A DNA stretch of 23,462 nt from a virus, in the IMG/VR virus record IMGVR_UViG_3300047276_000734, positions 1-23,462 of that record; one strand, written 5' to 3'. A program made the translations under genes and the position numbers. The notes beneath the pieces were generated by a model that searched no databases, had not been told where the DNA came from, and was given only the letters and a program-made list of their open reading frames with translations. This document shows positions 1 through 8,153 of this stretch, in pieces (the stretch's first letter is position 1; every line of letters starts with the position of its first letter).

Positions 1-289
1 CGGCGATCTTCAACTTGAACCACGGCCGGGCGGGCGAAACCATCCCGCTCATCATACCGGCCGCCAGCGTCCGCGCCGCAACCGTCCCGGTGTTGTCGAG
101 AATGGCCGAGTTGATCGGGCTGCCGCGTGCCGCTTCGTTCGGCGTGATCAGCCACTTGTACCGGCGCGGGAGCAGAAATGTGGCGAGTTCGCGCCAGTGC
201 TGCCAGTACGAGTAACGGTCGTCGCGCAGCGCGTCGATCCGCGAGTCCGCGTGGCGGCGCAGTTCATCTTCGGGCTGCGTGTCGGCCAT
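1..289 (-). CDS. Portal (head-tail connecting) protein, N-terminal part
   Basis: The first 96 codons of a leftward gene run off the left edge with no stop. The start is ATG at 289, with GAGAG directly upstream. The N-terminus has the usual podovirus head-tail connecting protein layout: an Arg/Asp-rich helix, YWQHWRELATFLLPRR at residues 28-43, a segment around SAILDNTGTVAARTLAAGM, then SGMVSPARPWFKL at 81-93. Known members form the dodecameric portal ring at the capsid vertex, through which TerL packages DNA and to which the short tail attaches. It is the last visible gene of the late operon, a few bases after the proline-rich gene. The motif match is strong; the rest of the protein lies outside the window. 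Confidence 0.88.
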   Translation of the reverse strand, partial: MADTQPEDELRRHADSRIDALRDDRYSYWQHWRELATFLLPRRYKWLITPNEAARGSPINSAILDNTGTVAARTLAAGMMSGMVSPARPWFKLKIA

Positions 290-292
290 CTC

Positions 293-538
293 TCACATTC
301 CGATCAAGGACTTGCCGGCGGTCGTGCGGGTTTTCGTCCCGAGCGGGGACGTGAGGATCGTGCCGCCGATGCCGCCACCGGTGCCGTACGGGTTCTGCGC
401 GTCCGGGCGGCCGGGCGAAAACGCTGTGGGCGTGCCCGCCGGAAGGGCGGCAGCCGGCGGCGGAGTCGGGGCCGGCGGCGGCTCGGGCGGCGGCGGCGGT
501 TTCACCGCGCGCGGCGGGTCGGGGGACAGAAAAGACAT
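293..538 (-). CDS. Proline-rich small phage protein with GTILTSPLG tail
   Basis: This 81-aa protein starts at ATG 538, sharing one base with the TerL stop (TGATG), so it is probably translationally coupled. Residues 7-40 are dominated by Pro and Ala, including PPPPPEPPPAPTPPP. The C-terminal third is Gly/Thr-rich with GGTILTSPLG near residue 58 and ends KSLIGM. From memory, short proteins with a poly-Pro N-terminus and a GTxLTxPxG...KxLLG C-terminus often sit between terminase and portal genes in podoviruses. Their function is not established; a virion-assembly or internal role is inferred from position only. A longer reading from TTG at 541 is possible but less likely. Confidence 0.75.
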   Translation of the reverse strand: MSFLSPDPPRAVKPPPPPEPPPAPTPPPAAALPAGTPTAFSPGRPDAQNPYGTGGGIGGTILTSPLGTKTRTTAGKSLIGM

Positions 539-2043
539 CAAGCGTGCTCCAGTTGCAAGAACTTCGCATCGAACGGGTCGTACTCGCTAACGACCAGCGA
601 ATCCGCGGGCGGGATGTCGCGCGACGCTCGCGAGAAGATCGGATACGCGAAGGTCAGCGCAAGCGCATCGGCCCGGTCGGGCGACGGCAAGCCCCGCTTC
701 TTCATATCCTCCTTCCGCTCCAACTGTATCGCGCCCGTGCCGTTGAAGGAATAGGTCGGGCCGACCAATTCGTCGGACAGGTCCTTGTCATCTTCGATGC
801 AGCCGGTCTTCAGCCAGTCGCGCATCGCGCCCCAAATCTCGGCCCGCTTGTTCGCGTACACGACGTACGGGTCGACCGTGTTGAGCTTGTCGGGCTTCGC
901 GCCGAACTGCACGTCCCAAACGTGGAGGTTCATCCGCCGAAGCTGGTCGACGACGCCGCCGCCGACACCCGTACCGTCAACGAAGATCGCCTCGGCATGA
1001 TGTTCGCGCGCGAGCGTCGCGACGCGCGTAGCGAGTTGGACGGTGTCGGCCCCCCGAAGCATGATCTTCGCAATGCTGCGCGCGTCCCGGCCGCGACGGA
1101 AGGTGATGCACGAGGCGTCGTCGCCGAACCGGGCAACGTCTACGCCCATTACAAGAGGCTCCGCGGCGGTCAGTCGCCAATCGGGCAGCTCGCGCACCCG
1201 CGCCTCGTCCACGTCCCACTGCGAGATGAAGGAGGTAACGGCATGCCGCGGGAACTCGCCCAACACGCGCACGCGGACGAAGTCGCTGTCCAAGCCTTCG
1301 GCCTGGATCATGCCCTCGATCCACTTCTTGTCGCTGAAGCTGACCGTCCGGCTGTCGACCGACCGCGGCGTCCACATCCCCGCGTACCGGCCGCCGGGGA
1401 AACACTCCTTAAAGCGACCCTCGGGGAAGTTCGGGTTCCCGAACACAAGGAACAACCGCTCGGTGTTCGCGTCCGTCATACAGCCCTCGGCTGCTTCCCA
1501 AATGACTTCCGGGATGCCGGACGCCTCGTCCATAATGATGAACTGGCGCTTGCCTTGGTTGTGCAGGCCCTGGAACGCGGCCGGGTTGTTCTCGCTCCAC
1601 GGGATCGCGTCTGTCCGCCACGTCAACTTCCGGGCCGGGTCCCGCGAGAACATTGATGTGGCGGTCAGCTCGAACAGGTCCTTGGCGATGAAGTGCTGGA
1701 ACCACTTCGACAGCTCGGGCCACGTTTTCGTTTTGAGCTGCGTGTCGGTGTTGGCCGTGACGATCCCGCGGGTGTCCGGGAACGTCGAGTGCGCCCACAG
1801 GACGATCCACGACACGAACGTGGATTTGCCGACACCGTTGCCCGACTTCGTTGCCTGCCGCACGGCCGCCTCGGGCGACAAACCCCGACCGATCGACAGC
1901 AGTGCTTCCCGCTGCCACACCTCCGGCCCGCTACGCGCCGCCAACGGCCCCGGTTCGCCCCACGGGAACGCCCACATCACGAACCCGAGCGGGTCGTTGG
2001 AGAACCGCCCGAGGTCGTCGATGATCTGGTCGTACTCGGTCAC
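538..2043 (-). CDS. terL: Terminase large subunit (TerL)
   Basis: This 501-aa DNA-packaging motor has both expected domains. In the ATPase half, Walker A is SGNGVGKST (67-75), Walker B is FIIMDEA (168-174), and an FGNPNFPEGRF coupling region lies near 201-211. In the RNase-H-like nuclease half, acidic residues sit at GVDVARFGDD (D302), FVDGTGVGGG (D356) and SPDRADAL (D456/D459). Full length and all metal-binding positions look intact. It cuts concatemeric DNA and pumps it through the portal. The start is GTG at 2043, one base after the stop of the 32-aa membrane peptide. No SD is obvious there, so coupling to upstream translation is likely. Gene order TerS, peptide, TerL, Pro-rich, portal supports the call. 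Confidence 0.96.
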   Translation of the reverse strand: MTEYDQIIDDLGRFSNDPLGFVMWAFPWGEPGPLAARSGPEVWQREALLSIGRGLSPEAAVRQATKSGNGVGKSTFVSWIVLWAHSTFPDTRGIVTANTDTQLKTKTWPELSKWFQHFIAKDLFELTATSMFSRDPARKLTWRTDAIPWSENNPAAFQGLHNQGKRQFIIMDEASGIPEVIWEAAEGCMTDANTERLFLVFGNPNFPEGRFKECFPGGRYAGMWTPRSVDSRTVSFSDKKWIEGMIQAEGLDSDFVRVRVLGEFPRHAVTSFISQWDVDEARVRELPDWRLTAAEPLVMGVDVARFGDDASCITFRRGRDARSIAKIMLRGADTVQLATRVATLAREHHAEAIFVDGTGVGGGVVDQLRRMNLHVWDVQFGAKPDKLNTVDPYVVYANKRAEIWGAMRDWLKTGCIEDDKDLSDELVGPTYSFNGTGAIQLERKEDMKKRGLPSPDRADALALTFAYPIFSRASRDIPPADSLVVSEYDPFDAKFLQLEHA

Positions 2044-2044
2044 G

Positions 2045-2143
2045 CTACGTGATCCAGATAACGAGGCAGCCGAGCAGCACGACGAGGACTACCCACGCGA
2101 ACAGCGTCCGGTTCGAGATTTCGTCGTCCGGGTGCCACGTCAT
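2045..2143 (-). CDS. 32-aa single-pass membrane peptide between TerS and TerL
   Basis: This short frame reads MTWHPDDEISNRTLFAW followed by a hydrophobic run VVLVVLLGCLVIW and a stop. Its ATG overlaps the TerS stop (ATGA), and it ends one base before the TerL GTG, so it fills the gap exactly. That packing is the main argument that it is real. The charged start and one roughly 15-residue hydrophobic segment suggest an N-out/C-in or pinholin-like peptide, but no family is recognised. It could be a lysis accessory, or simply a spacer ORF that keeps ribosomes moving into TerL. Confidence 0.62.
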   Translation of the reverse strand: MTWHPDDEISNRTLFAWVVLVVLLGCLVIWIT

Positions 2144-2709
2144 TCGACAATCTCCGCCTCGACGGCCTCGATCTGCTTGGCACGCGCAGCTCGCTCGCGG
2201 GCGGCTTCCAGCCGCGAACCTAGATCGACGTTGACGTTGACGTTCGTTGACTTCGTCTGCGGGCCGTGGCCGGTCCGGTCGGCGGTCAACTTCATGATCT
2301 CGGTCAGCTCGGTGTTGTCGAACTTGTCCGGGTCCTCAACCAGCCGCTCATGCAGGATGGTGGTGGCGTCGAGATGCAAGTCGGCCATCGCTTGCGCGCC
2401 ATCACGCCACGCCGCGTCGACGTGTGTCCGGTAGTGCTCGATCAGCTCGCGGAACGCCGGGTCGGCGCGAAGCACACTGATCCGCGACTGGTCGTAGCCG
2501 GTGACGGCCGCCGCCTCGACGTTCTTCATCCCGCTCGCGAGGCATCGGGCGAGGGCGTGATGGCGCTCGCGCAACCGCGTGACGGTCGGGGCCGGTGTGC
2601 TCTCCCGAGCTTCGCCGAGCGACGCGAGATCGTCGGCCGTCAGCTCCCGCTCAATCTCATAGTCGACCGGCACCGCCGCCCGTCCGACCGTACGCAACCC
2701 CAGGCCCAT
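2140..2709 (-). CDS. terS: Terminase small subunit (TerS-like)
   Basis: This 189-aa protein lies directly before TerL. After a variable first 40 residues comes RLRERHHALARCLASGMKN (45-63), then an HTH-like stretch in which an Ala-rich helix precedes GYDQSRISVLRADPAF (71-86). This is the usual DNA-recognition pattern of phage small terminases that bind pac or cos and hand DNA to TerL. The middle (about 88-140) is predicted helical, as expected for oligomerisation. The C-terminus holds a VNVNVD strand and a charged helix EAARERAARAKQIEAVEAE. The start is ATG 2709, with GGAG about nine bases upstream. Sequence identity to named TerS families cannot be checked here; position and HTH make the call likely. 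Confidence 0.82.
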   Translation of the reverse strand: MGLGLRTVGRAAVPVDYEIERELTADDLASLGEARESTPAPTVTRLRERHHALARCLASGMKNVEAAAVTGYDQSRISVLRADPAFRELIEHYRTHVDAAWRDGAQAMADLHLDATTILHERLVEDPDKFDNTELTEIMKLTADRTGHGPQTKSTNVNVNVDLGSRLEAARERAARAKQIEAVEAEIVE

Positions 2710-2714
2710 GCCAC

Positions 2715-3023
2715 CTACTCCGGCACATACAACGTCATTGTGAGAGCAAAGTACGACGTGCCGTTGAAGAAGTACAGGCCGGGATTGTCCGCGTCGTTCT
2801 CATCCTCGACGACGTAGATGAAACGGGGACTGCCGCCGGCAACGATCTCGGCGAAGGTCGCCGCCGTCTCCAGCGCCGGGAACGTGTAAGCGGTGTCGGC
2901 CCCGGCCACGCCCGCGTCGGTCACGATCACCCGACCCGGACCGTCAAGGATATACCCGGTCCCGGCCCCGCTGATCCGGCCCTTGACCGGGACCAGTTCG
3001 TCCTCGTTGATGTTAAGTGGCAT
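2715..3023 (-). CDS. Small virion-associated protein, unknown function
   Basis: This 102-aa protein has a strong start: ATG 3023 with GGAGG six bases upstream. It looks all-beta: short alternating hydrophobic stretches with Gly and Asp (ISGAGTGYILDGPGRVIVTDAG at 17-38), then PRFIYVVEDENDADNPG and LYFFNGTSYFALTM. The segment YVVEDE...PGLYFFNGTSYF resembles the short beta modules in tail-fibre tips and collar proteins. No family is recognised. It lies between the tail-protein block and TerS, so a small structural or fibre-accessory role is inferred from context. No signal peptide or membrane segment is visible. Confidence 0.72.
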   Translation of the reverse strand: MPLNINEDELVPVKGRISGAGTGYILDGPGRVIVTDAGVAGADTAYTFPALETAATFAEIVAGGSPRFIYVVEDENDADNPGLYFFNGTSYFALTMTLYVPE

Positions 3024-3032
3024 CCCGGCCTC

Positions 3033-3662
3033 CTACGCCGCCAACAACTCAATGGAGTACCCAAGTCCGCGCGCGGTCGAAGTCTGCGTTACCGCGATCG
3101 ACGAAAACGACGAGACCGGCCCGTTAGTGTCGCACAGCCGCATGCTGCGCGATCCGACACTGAAGTTACTCTCGCGCGTAGTCAAGCCGGCCGGCTCGGG
3201 CTGCGTCGCGGTCAGGTCGATGACGTACCCGCCAACAACCCACGACGTTGCTGCCGCGAGCGACTTGGCGGGGATAGTGCAAGTGCCCGAGTTGCCGTTG
3301 TTGTTCGTGTCGAAGTCGCCGATCGGCGTGCCGCTTGCGACGCATCCGCGGTAGCTGGCGTACCGGAAGAAAACGCCCGAGCCCCAACCACCGACCGAGC
3401 CGCTGTCGTTCGACGTAAGCGCCCGGCGCCACGCCAACCGCAGAGCAATTGCCGATCCGGACGACGCCCCGGTGATGTTGGTGAAACCGGTCGAGGTTGT
3501 CGGAGGTGCTGGTCCGCTGTCGTCCCACGCGATCGCGACGATGATGTCGTCCTCGACGTATGTTAGCGTCGCGAGGGAATTGGAACTACTGACGAAGCTG
3601 ATTGCGCCGGCCGGGGCCTCGGCAATTCGGGCGGGGCGCGGGAAGATCAGGCCGGGAATCAT
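3033..3662 (-). CDS. Putative tail-associated virion protein
   Basis: This 209-aa protein starts at ATG 3662, overlapping the fibre stop (ATGA). A longer open frame to 3929 reads antisense-like Arg-rich sequence and is not used. The sequence is rich in Ser, Thr, Ala and Gly. It has SNSLATLTYVEDDIIVAIAWDD near residues 22-43, followed by PTTSTGFTNITGASSGSA. This is the pattern of phage virion proteins with a jelly-roll-like fold ('DDIIV...W...P..P.GWT.I'), which I recognise only loosely. Two Cys pairs occur in the second half. It is probably a tail or fibre accessory protein, because it follows two receptor-binding genes with overlapping translation. The exact role is unknown. Confidence 0.72.
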   Translation of the reverse strand: MIPGLIFPRPARIAEAPAGAISFVSSSNSLATLTYVEDDIIVAIAWDDSGPAPPTTSTGFTNITGASSGSAIALRLAWRRALTSNDSGSVGGWGSGVFFRYASYRGCVASGTPIGDFDTNNNGNSGTCTIPAKSLAAATSWVVGGYVIDLTATQPEPAGLTTRESNFSVGSRSMRLCDTNGPVSSFSSIAVTQTSTARGLGYSIELLAA

Positions 3663-5587
3663 ATGTCGTACGCGATCGGGAAAATGACGATGACAGTCGA
3701 GCTGTGCGCGTACCAGCCGACAAGGTCGGTCTTCCCGGCGCCGGTCGACAGCGTCACGGCCGCAGTGTTCTTGAAGTTCGAGGCCCAGGTCGGCACCCGG
3801 CTGCCCGTGGCGTCTTGGGTGATCGCCATGACCCCGCCCGTGCCCGCTTTGACGCTGGTCGGATTCGAGAACTGGCGGTTGCCACCCAACGTCACCGACA
3901 CATTCGGCCACGCCGTCGACATATCCCACGCGATATTCGCGCCGTCCGTCAGCGCAACGTACGCGGCAGCCGCGACCATGTCATCGAAATATGGGACGCG
4001 GTCGGCCGTGTTGGCGCGGATCGCGGTAACGTCGGCCAGCGCCAGTTCGAGAGTGGTCCGCATGGCGGACACGGTCGTGTCGTCGAGCAGGCCGCGGGCA
4101 GCCGAAGTCAGCGTAGTGGTTGAGAAAGTGTCGCTGCCGGTCGCGTAGATCAGGGCGTCGGCGCTGGTTATGACGGCGGCCAGGGCCGTCAGCGTGGCGT
4201 CGAGCGGCTGGTAGACGGCGGACAGGCCGCCTACCTTCGTGGTGACGTAGGCGGTGGTGGCGATCTGCGTGGTGTTGGTCGCGTCCGCGGCGGTCGGGGC
4301 TGTGGGCGTGCCGGTCAGCGCGGGCGACGCGAGCGGCGCCTTCAGCGCGAGGTCGCTCGTCAGGTCAGTAATGTCCGACTGCGCATGCGTGTGCGAGGCC
4401 GCCGCGGCCGAGATCGTACTGCGGACGGCCGAAGCGTCCGTATCGTCGAGGATCGACCGGGCGAACGAAGTGATGGGCGCGAGCGCGAGAACGGTCGACC
4501 CGTTCCAATAGATCATGCGGTCGGCCGTTGGCGTCAGCCCGGCGATACCGGCGAGCGTGGCGTCGTACGCCTGTACGTTCGAACCGATGGCGAGGCCGAG
4601 GGTTGTGCGCTGCGCGCTCGCGTCCGCGTCGTCAAGCAAAGCACGGCCGGCGGCCGTCAGGTCGGCCAGCGCCCACGTCCCCGCGCCGGTCGCGTACAGC
4701 ATCTTGTTCGCGGCGGAAGTCAGGGCCGCGATCGCGGTCAGGTCGGTGTCGAGTGGTTGCTTCGCAGCGAGATCGCTCGTCAGGTCCGTGATGTCGCTTT
4801 GCGCATGCGTGTGCGACGCGGCGGCAGCGCCGAGCGCAGTACGCGCGGCGGCGGCATCTCCTCCGGCGATCTCCCGAATGCCCGTACCGTCAGTCGTGTC
4901 GAAAACGACCAGCGCGCCTTCGGTCGTTGTCCCGCCCGGCCCGACTACGTCGCCGCTACCACTACCACTCGCGCCCGTCGCCCCGGTGGCGCCACGGATG
5001 TCGACGGCATCGCCAATCGTCGCGGTCATCCCGGCGGCGCCGACATACTCGTCGATGTTGTCGGTCGGCGTGCTGCCCTCGCCGCCGACGTAGTCGACTA
5101 GCTGGAGAACTCGCCGGTTGCCGTCCGTCGCGACCGCGAAGACCGGGGACCACCCGCGGTCGCCATCGGAACCGTCGGAACCATTGGTTCCGTTTGTGCC
5201 ATCGGCACCATCAGCGCCATCCGCGCCGGCAACGCCCTGAAGCCCGGTCGCGCCCGTCGCCCCGCGAATGTCGACCGCGTCCTCGATCGCGTCTACAAGC
5301 CCGCCCGCCCCGACATATTTGGGCGAGGCCGGTTCGCTGCCTGACCCGCCGAAGTAGTCAACGACCTGGAGGACCCGGCGCTCGTTGTCGCTGACAACCG
5401 CCACCTCGGGCGTCCAGCCGTTCGTGCCATCAGCCCCGTCACCGCCCGCCTGCGCCAGCACAGACTCGCCGCCGTTGCTGTCCCTCAAGTACCACTCGCC
5501 GTCCGTGTTCTTGAAGACGACGACCCGGCCCTTGCCAACGATCTCGGCCAGAACGTTGACGACGTTGACTTTCGTGTCGTCGGTCAC
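3659..5587 (-). CDS. Tail fibre protein with collagen-like and repeated modules
   Basis: The start chosen is GTG 5587, which overlaps the tailspike stop (GTGA) and gives 642 aa; TTG 5602 is an alternative. The N-terminal part carries a duplicated unit: GW(T/S)PxxAV...RRVLQ(V/L)VDY...DAVDIRGATGATG at about 57-115 and 145-205. The copies are separated by a collagen-like Gly-X-Y stretch (about 116-145). From 245 on come fibre repeats: SHTHAQSDITDLTSDLA occurs twice, LTxxxRxLLDDxxxSAxRxTL at least three times, and one LASPALTGTPTAPTA unit is present. The C-terminus is a beta-rich cap. Such proteins trimerise into the host-binding fibre. With the tailspike upstream, the phage carries two adhesion proteins. 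Confidence 0.9.
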   Translation of the reverse strand: MTDDTKVNVVNVLAEIVGKGRVVVFKNTDGEWYLRDSNGGESVLAQAGGDGADGTNGWTPEVAVVSDNERRVLQVVDYFGGSGSEPASPKYVGAGGLVDAIEDAVDIRGATGATGLQGVAGADGADGADGTNGTNGSDGSDGDRGWSPVFAVATDGNRRVLQLVDYVGGEGSTPTDNIDEYVGAAGMTATIGDAVDIRGATGATGASGSGSGDVVGPGGTTTEGALVVFDTTDGTGIREIAGGDAAAARTALGAAAASHTHAQSDITDLTSDLAAKQPLDTDLTAIAALTSAANKMLYATGAGTWALADLTAAGRALLDDADASAQRTTLGLAIGSNVQAYDATLAGIAGLTPTADRMIYWNGSTVLALAPITSFARSILDDTDASAVRSTISAAAASHTHAQSDITDLTSDLALKAPLASPALTGTPTAPTAADATNTTQIATTAYVTTKVGGLSAVYQPLDATLTALAAVITSADALIYATGSDTFSTTTLTSAARGLLDDTTVSAMRTTLELALADVTAIRANTADRVPYFDDMVAAAAYVALTDGANIAWDMSTAWPNVSVTLGGNRQFSNPTSVKAGTGGVMAITQDATGSRVPTWASNFKNTAAVTLSTGAGKTDLVGWYAHSSTVIVIFPIAYDI

Positions 5588-8094
5588 TTCACGAATACCC
5601 AAGTGTTGGTGGCGACTTTGGTCAGTTCGCCGCCCTGACCGGAGGTGACGGTCAGGTTGTTGGCGACGACGGTGACACCAGAGCCGGCCGCGATCGTCCA
5701 GGTGTTGGCGGAGGCGTTGACGTTGACGACCTTGATGGTGGCGCCGAGCGGAAATGCGACCGAGGAGTTGGGCGGGACGGTCAGCGTGCCGCCGCCGGAG
5801 CGGTCGAGCGAGATGACGTTGCCGTTGTCGGTCATCGCCAGCGTTCGCGTTGCCGCGGTCACGGTGCTGACGGTCGCCTGCGGGTAGGTTGAGAAGTTGA
5901 AGCCCCCGGCCCGCCCGCCGAGGTTGCGGACCTGCGCCTCGGTCGCGGCCGTCGCGTCGAGGTCAACGCCTCCGTCCATGATGTAGGTGCCGTCCACGAA
6001 GAACTTGTCCGCCCCGGTGTTGAGGTGGAGGCCGGGGCCGATCAGGGACTGGTTCGTGTTCGAGTTGAGGGACTTGTTGGCCGAGATGATGCCGCCGTGT
6101 AGAAAGAACCCTTTGGTCGAGGTGCCCTTCAACAGGATGCCGGCGGACAGCAGGGTCGCGTTCTTGCCCGCCGAGCCCGCGGCCGTGCTGCTCGCGGTGA
6201 TGACAGCGATGTGCGTCTGCGTCGTCCGCGAGAAGATCGTGTAGCCGCCGGGCGCGACGGGGGTGCTGCTGGTCGTGGCCGTGACCGACGAGTTGCCGAT
6301 CGCGAAGTACATGGTCACCGAACCCTTGTTCTGGATGACCATGTTGTTGGTTCCGGACGAGCCGGTGTTGAAGGCGTACCGCGAGGACGTGGTGGTGGCC
6401 GTGAAGGAGACGCCCGAACCAGGGTCGATGTCGCCTTCGCGCGCGGTCGAGTAGCCGGCGACCATCGGCTCGACGATCCGGTTGCGGCCGGACCAGATTA
6501 CGAAGCCCTCGCGCTTGCACGTCAGCGCGTTGCACAGGAGGAAGAGGCCGGCGCCGCCGTACAGGTCGGTCGGGCTGTTCCCCGCCGGCACACCGGGGTA
6601 GGTCCCGTCCGGGTTGTCGCCGATGTCCCAGCCGTTCGTGCTCACGCCGTTGGCTTGGCACAAGATCATGTACAGCTTCTCGTACCCGCTGATGTCGTAC
6701 GTGCGCTTGTTGGCTTCGGCCGAGATGTTGAAGAAGAAGTTGCCGGCGCACATCTGCTTGCCGGTTTCGTCGCCGTCGCGGTTCGCCCCTTGTCTATTCG
6801 GGGCGTGCTGGAGGCGGAGGGCGTTCTCGCCCTGCCGGAGCTGCATGCTTTCGCACCGGATGGTGCTGGCGCCGTAGGACCAGAAGCAGACGAAGTTGGG
6901 CGAGTACTCTTCGGTCAGGGACTCGGCTTCGCCGTCGCTATCCTCGCCAACCTGCTTGCCGTTGATGAAGATGCCGCGGAACTTCACCGACGTGCCCTTG
7001 GACTTGGGTTGGACGGTCACACCGCTGCCGTCGCGGTCGTAGAACTGGGTCTCCTTGCCGACATTGCCGTCGAGAAGCGTTTGGGTGCTGCGGACGAGGA
7101 TGCCGAAGCCCCAGTCGCCCGGCGACGGCGCGTCCGTCCCCATCCCGCTCGACGTACCGGTGAAGCCACGCAGGTAGCAGTCCTGCAAGATGCCGCTGCG
7201 CGCGACGCCGAAGTCAATTCCGTTGTAAAGGTTGAAGCCGGAGATGTTCTGCCAGAAGAAGTTGTCGATCCACCGCGCATCGATCATCACGCCCGCGGTC
7301 GGGGTGACGGACGACGAGTGGGCGAAGTTGAGGTTCGAGATATGGACGTTCTTGACGCCGTACGCGAACTTCAGCAGGTCGTGGTTGCCGACGATCCCGC
7401 GGATGGTTGAGGGGCCGGTGGCGCCTTCGGCCCGGCTGACGCCGATCAGCGAGACGTTCGAGGGGACGTAGATGGGCTCGTTGATCGGGTAGTTGCCGCG
7501 GAGCCAGCAGATCGCGCCGCCCCGGTTCTCGGCCTCGAGGAACATGGCCTGAAGGGCGTCGACGACGAGGGAGGCGTTCGCGTCCGGCTCGGCCTGCGTG
7601 ATGCCGTACTGCTCAGGGGTCAGGACCGGGAGGGTGCCGCCCCCACCGCCCTCGCCCGCGTTCGCCAGCACGAAGGCCGTCGTGGCGAGCTGGGTGTTGT
7701 TCGTGCCGGGCTCGGCGGTCGGCCCTACGGGCACGCCCGTAAAGGAGGGGCTGTCCAGCGGGGCCAGGGCCTGCTCGGCAGCCACCGCGCGGGCGATCTC
7801 GGCGGCCAGGGCGCTGGCGGTTGCGAAATTGGCCGGGTCGATCCCGCGGACAAGGTCCGCGTCGAGCCCCGAGCCCGCGCCGTCGACCGTTTTCAGCGCC
7901 GCGAGAATTTCGGCGGCGGTCATCGTCCCGCCGCCGTCCCCGCCCTCAATTGTCAGATCGCCCGTGACGAAGTGGCGGTTCGGCGTCGCGGTACGCTGCA
8001 CCCAGTTGTCGGGCTCGGGCCGTTGAACAACCCGCCGGAAATCGGACGGGCGGAACCGATCGTACCAGTTACTGCCGCTGTCGTCGTTGGACAC
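5584..8094 (-). CDS. Tailspike with pectate-lyase-like beta-helix
   Basis: This 836-aa protein starts at GTG 8094, with GGAGG seven bases upstream. Residues 1-50 look like a virion-anchoring N-terminus. A fibre repeat LDSPSFTGVPVGPTA with NTQLATTAFVLAN follows near 113-145. From about 155 the pattern is that of Pectate_lyase_3-type right-handed beta-helices: VLTPEQYGITQAEPDANA, VVDALQAMF, GGAICWLRGNYPI, IYVPSNVSLIGVSRAEG, then many short strands such as NVHISNLNF and SGILQDCYLRGF. The last 100 residues (TLTVPPNSSVAFPLGATIKV...VATNTWVFVK) match a C-terminal trimer cap shared by many fibres. It probably binds or depolymerises surface polysaccharide. Catalytic residues cannot be assigned from sequence alone. 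Confidence 0.9.
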   Translation of the reverse strand: MSNDDSGSNWYDRFRPSDFRRVVQRPEPDNWVQRTATPNRHFVTGDLTIEGGDGGGTMTAAEILAALKTVDGAGSGLDADLVRGIDPANFATASALAAEIARAVAAEQALAPLDSPSFTGVPVGPTAEPGTNNTQLATTAFVLANAGEGGGGGTLPVLTPEQYGITQAEPDANASLVVDALQAMFLEAENRGGAICWLRGNYPINEPIYVPSNVSLIGVSRAEGATGPSTIRGIVGNHDLLKFAYGVKNVHISNLNFAHSSSVTPTAGVMIDARWIDNFFWQNISGFNLYNGIDFGVARSGILQDCYLRGFTGTSSGMGTDAPSPGDWGFGILVRSTQTLLDGNVGKETQFYDRDGSGVTVQPKSKGTSVKFRGIFINGKQVGEDSDGEAESLTEEYSPNFVCFWSYGASTIRCESMQLRQGENALRLQHAPNRQGANRDGDETGKQMCAGNFFFNISAEANKRTYDISGYEKLYMILCQANGVSTNGWDIGDNPDGTYPGVPAGNSPTDLYGGAGLFLLCNALTCKREGFVIWSGRNRIVEPMVAGYSTAREGDIDPGSGVSFTATTTSSRYAFNTGSSGTNNMVIQNKGSVTMYFAIGNSSVTATTSSTPVAPGGYTIFSRTTQTHIAVITASSTAAGSAGKNATLLSAGILLKGTSTKGFFLHGGIISANKSLNSNTNQSLIGPGLHLNTGADKFFVDGTYIMDGGVDLDATAATEAQVRNLGGRAGGFNFSTYPQATVSTVTAATRTLAMTDNGNVISLDRSGGGTLTVPPNSSVAFPLGATIKVVNVNASANTWTIAAGSGVTVVANNLTVTSGQGGELTKVATNTWVFVK

Positions 8095-8119
8095 CCGCGC
8101 GCCTCCGCTTGCGCGCGAA

Positions 8120-8148
8120 GTATTAGCACGCGCGCGCGCGTGAGGGAA
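8120..8148 (-). promoter_or_regulatory. Candidate late promoter for tail/packaging operon
   Basis: On the minus strand an extended -10, TGCTAATAC (-10 hexamer at 8125-8120), lies 25 bases before the tailspike GTG. The same CGTGCTAAT block occurs in the rightward promoter at 18179. The -35 at 17-bp spacing is poor (TTCCCT, 8148-8143), so an activator or modified polymerase may be needed. The spacer is almost entirely an alternating CG palindrome. The leader contains GGAGG ahead of the GTG start. Confidence 0.45.
8127..8142. repeat. 16-bp alternating CG palindrome inside promoter spacer
   Basis: CACGCGCGCGCGCGTG is perfectly self-complementary and strictly alternates purine and pyrimidine. It occupies 16 of the 17 spacer positions between the candidate -35 and -10 of the leftward promoter. 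Such tracts can form Z-DNA or extrude, and can also be operators. Only the sequence is observed; the role is inferred. Confidence 0.8.
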
Positions 8149-8153
8149 TGCGG

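Noticed and set aside
544-2434. Plus-strand frames of 370 and 463 codons opposite TerL and TerS
   Set aside because: They are antisense shadows of clearly conserved genes, with Arg-rich composition and no start signals.
3663-3929. N-terminal extension of the 209-aa protein up to 3929
   Set aside because: The extension is antisense-like Arg/His-rich sequence overlapping the fibre gene; ATG 3662 with ATGA overlap is the natural start.
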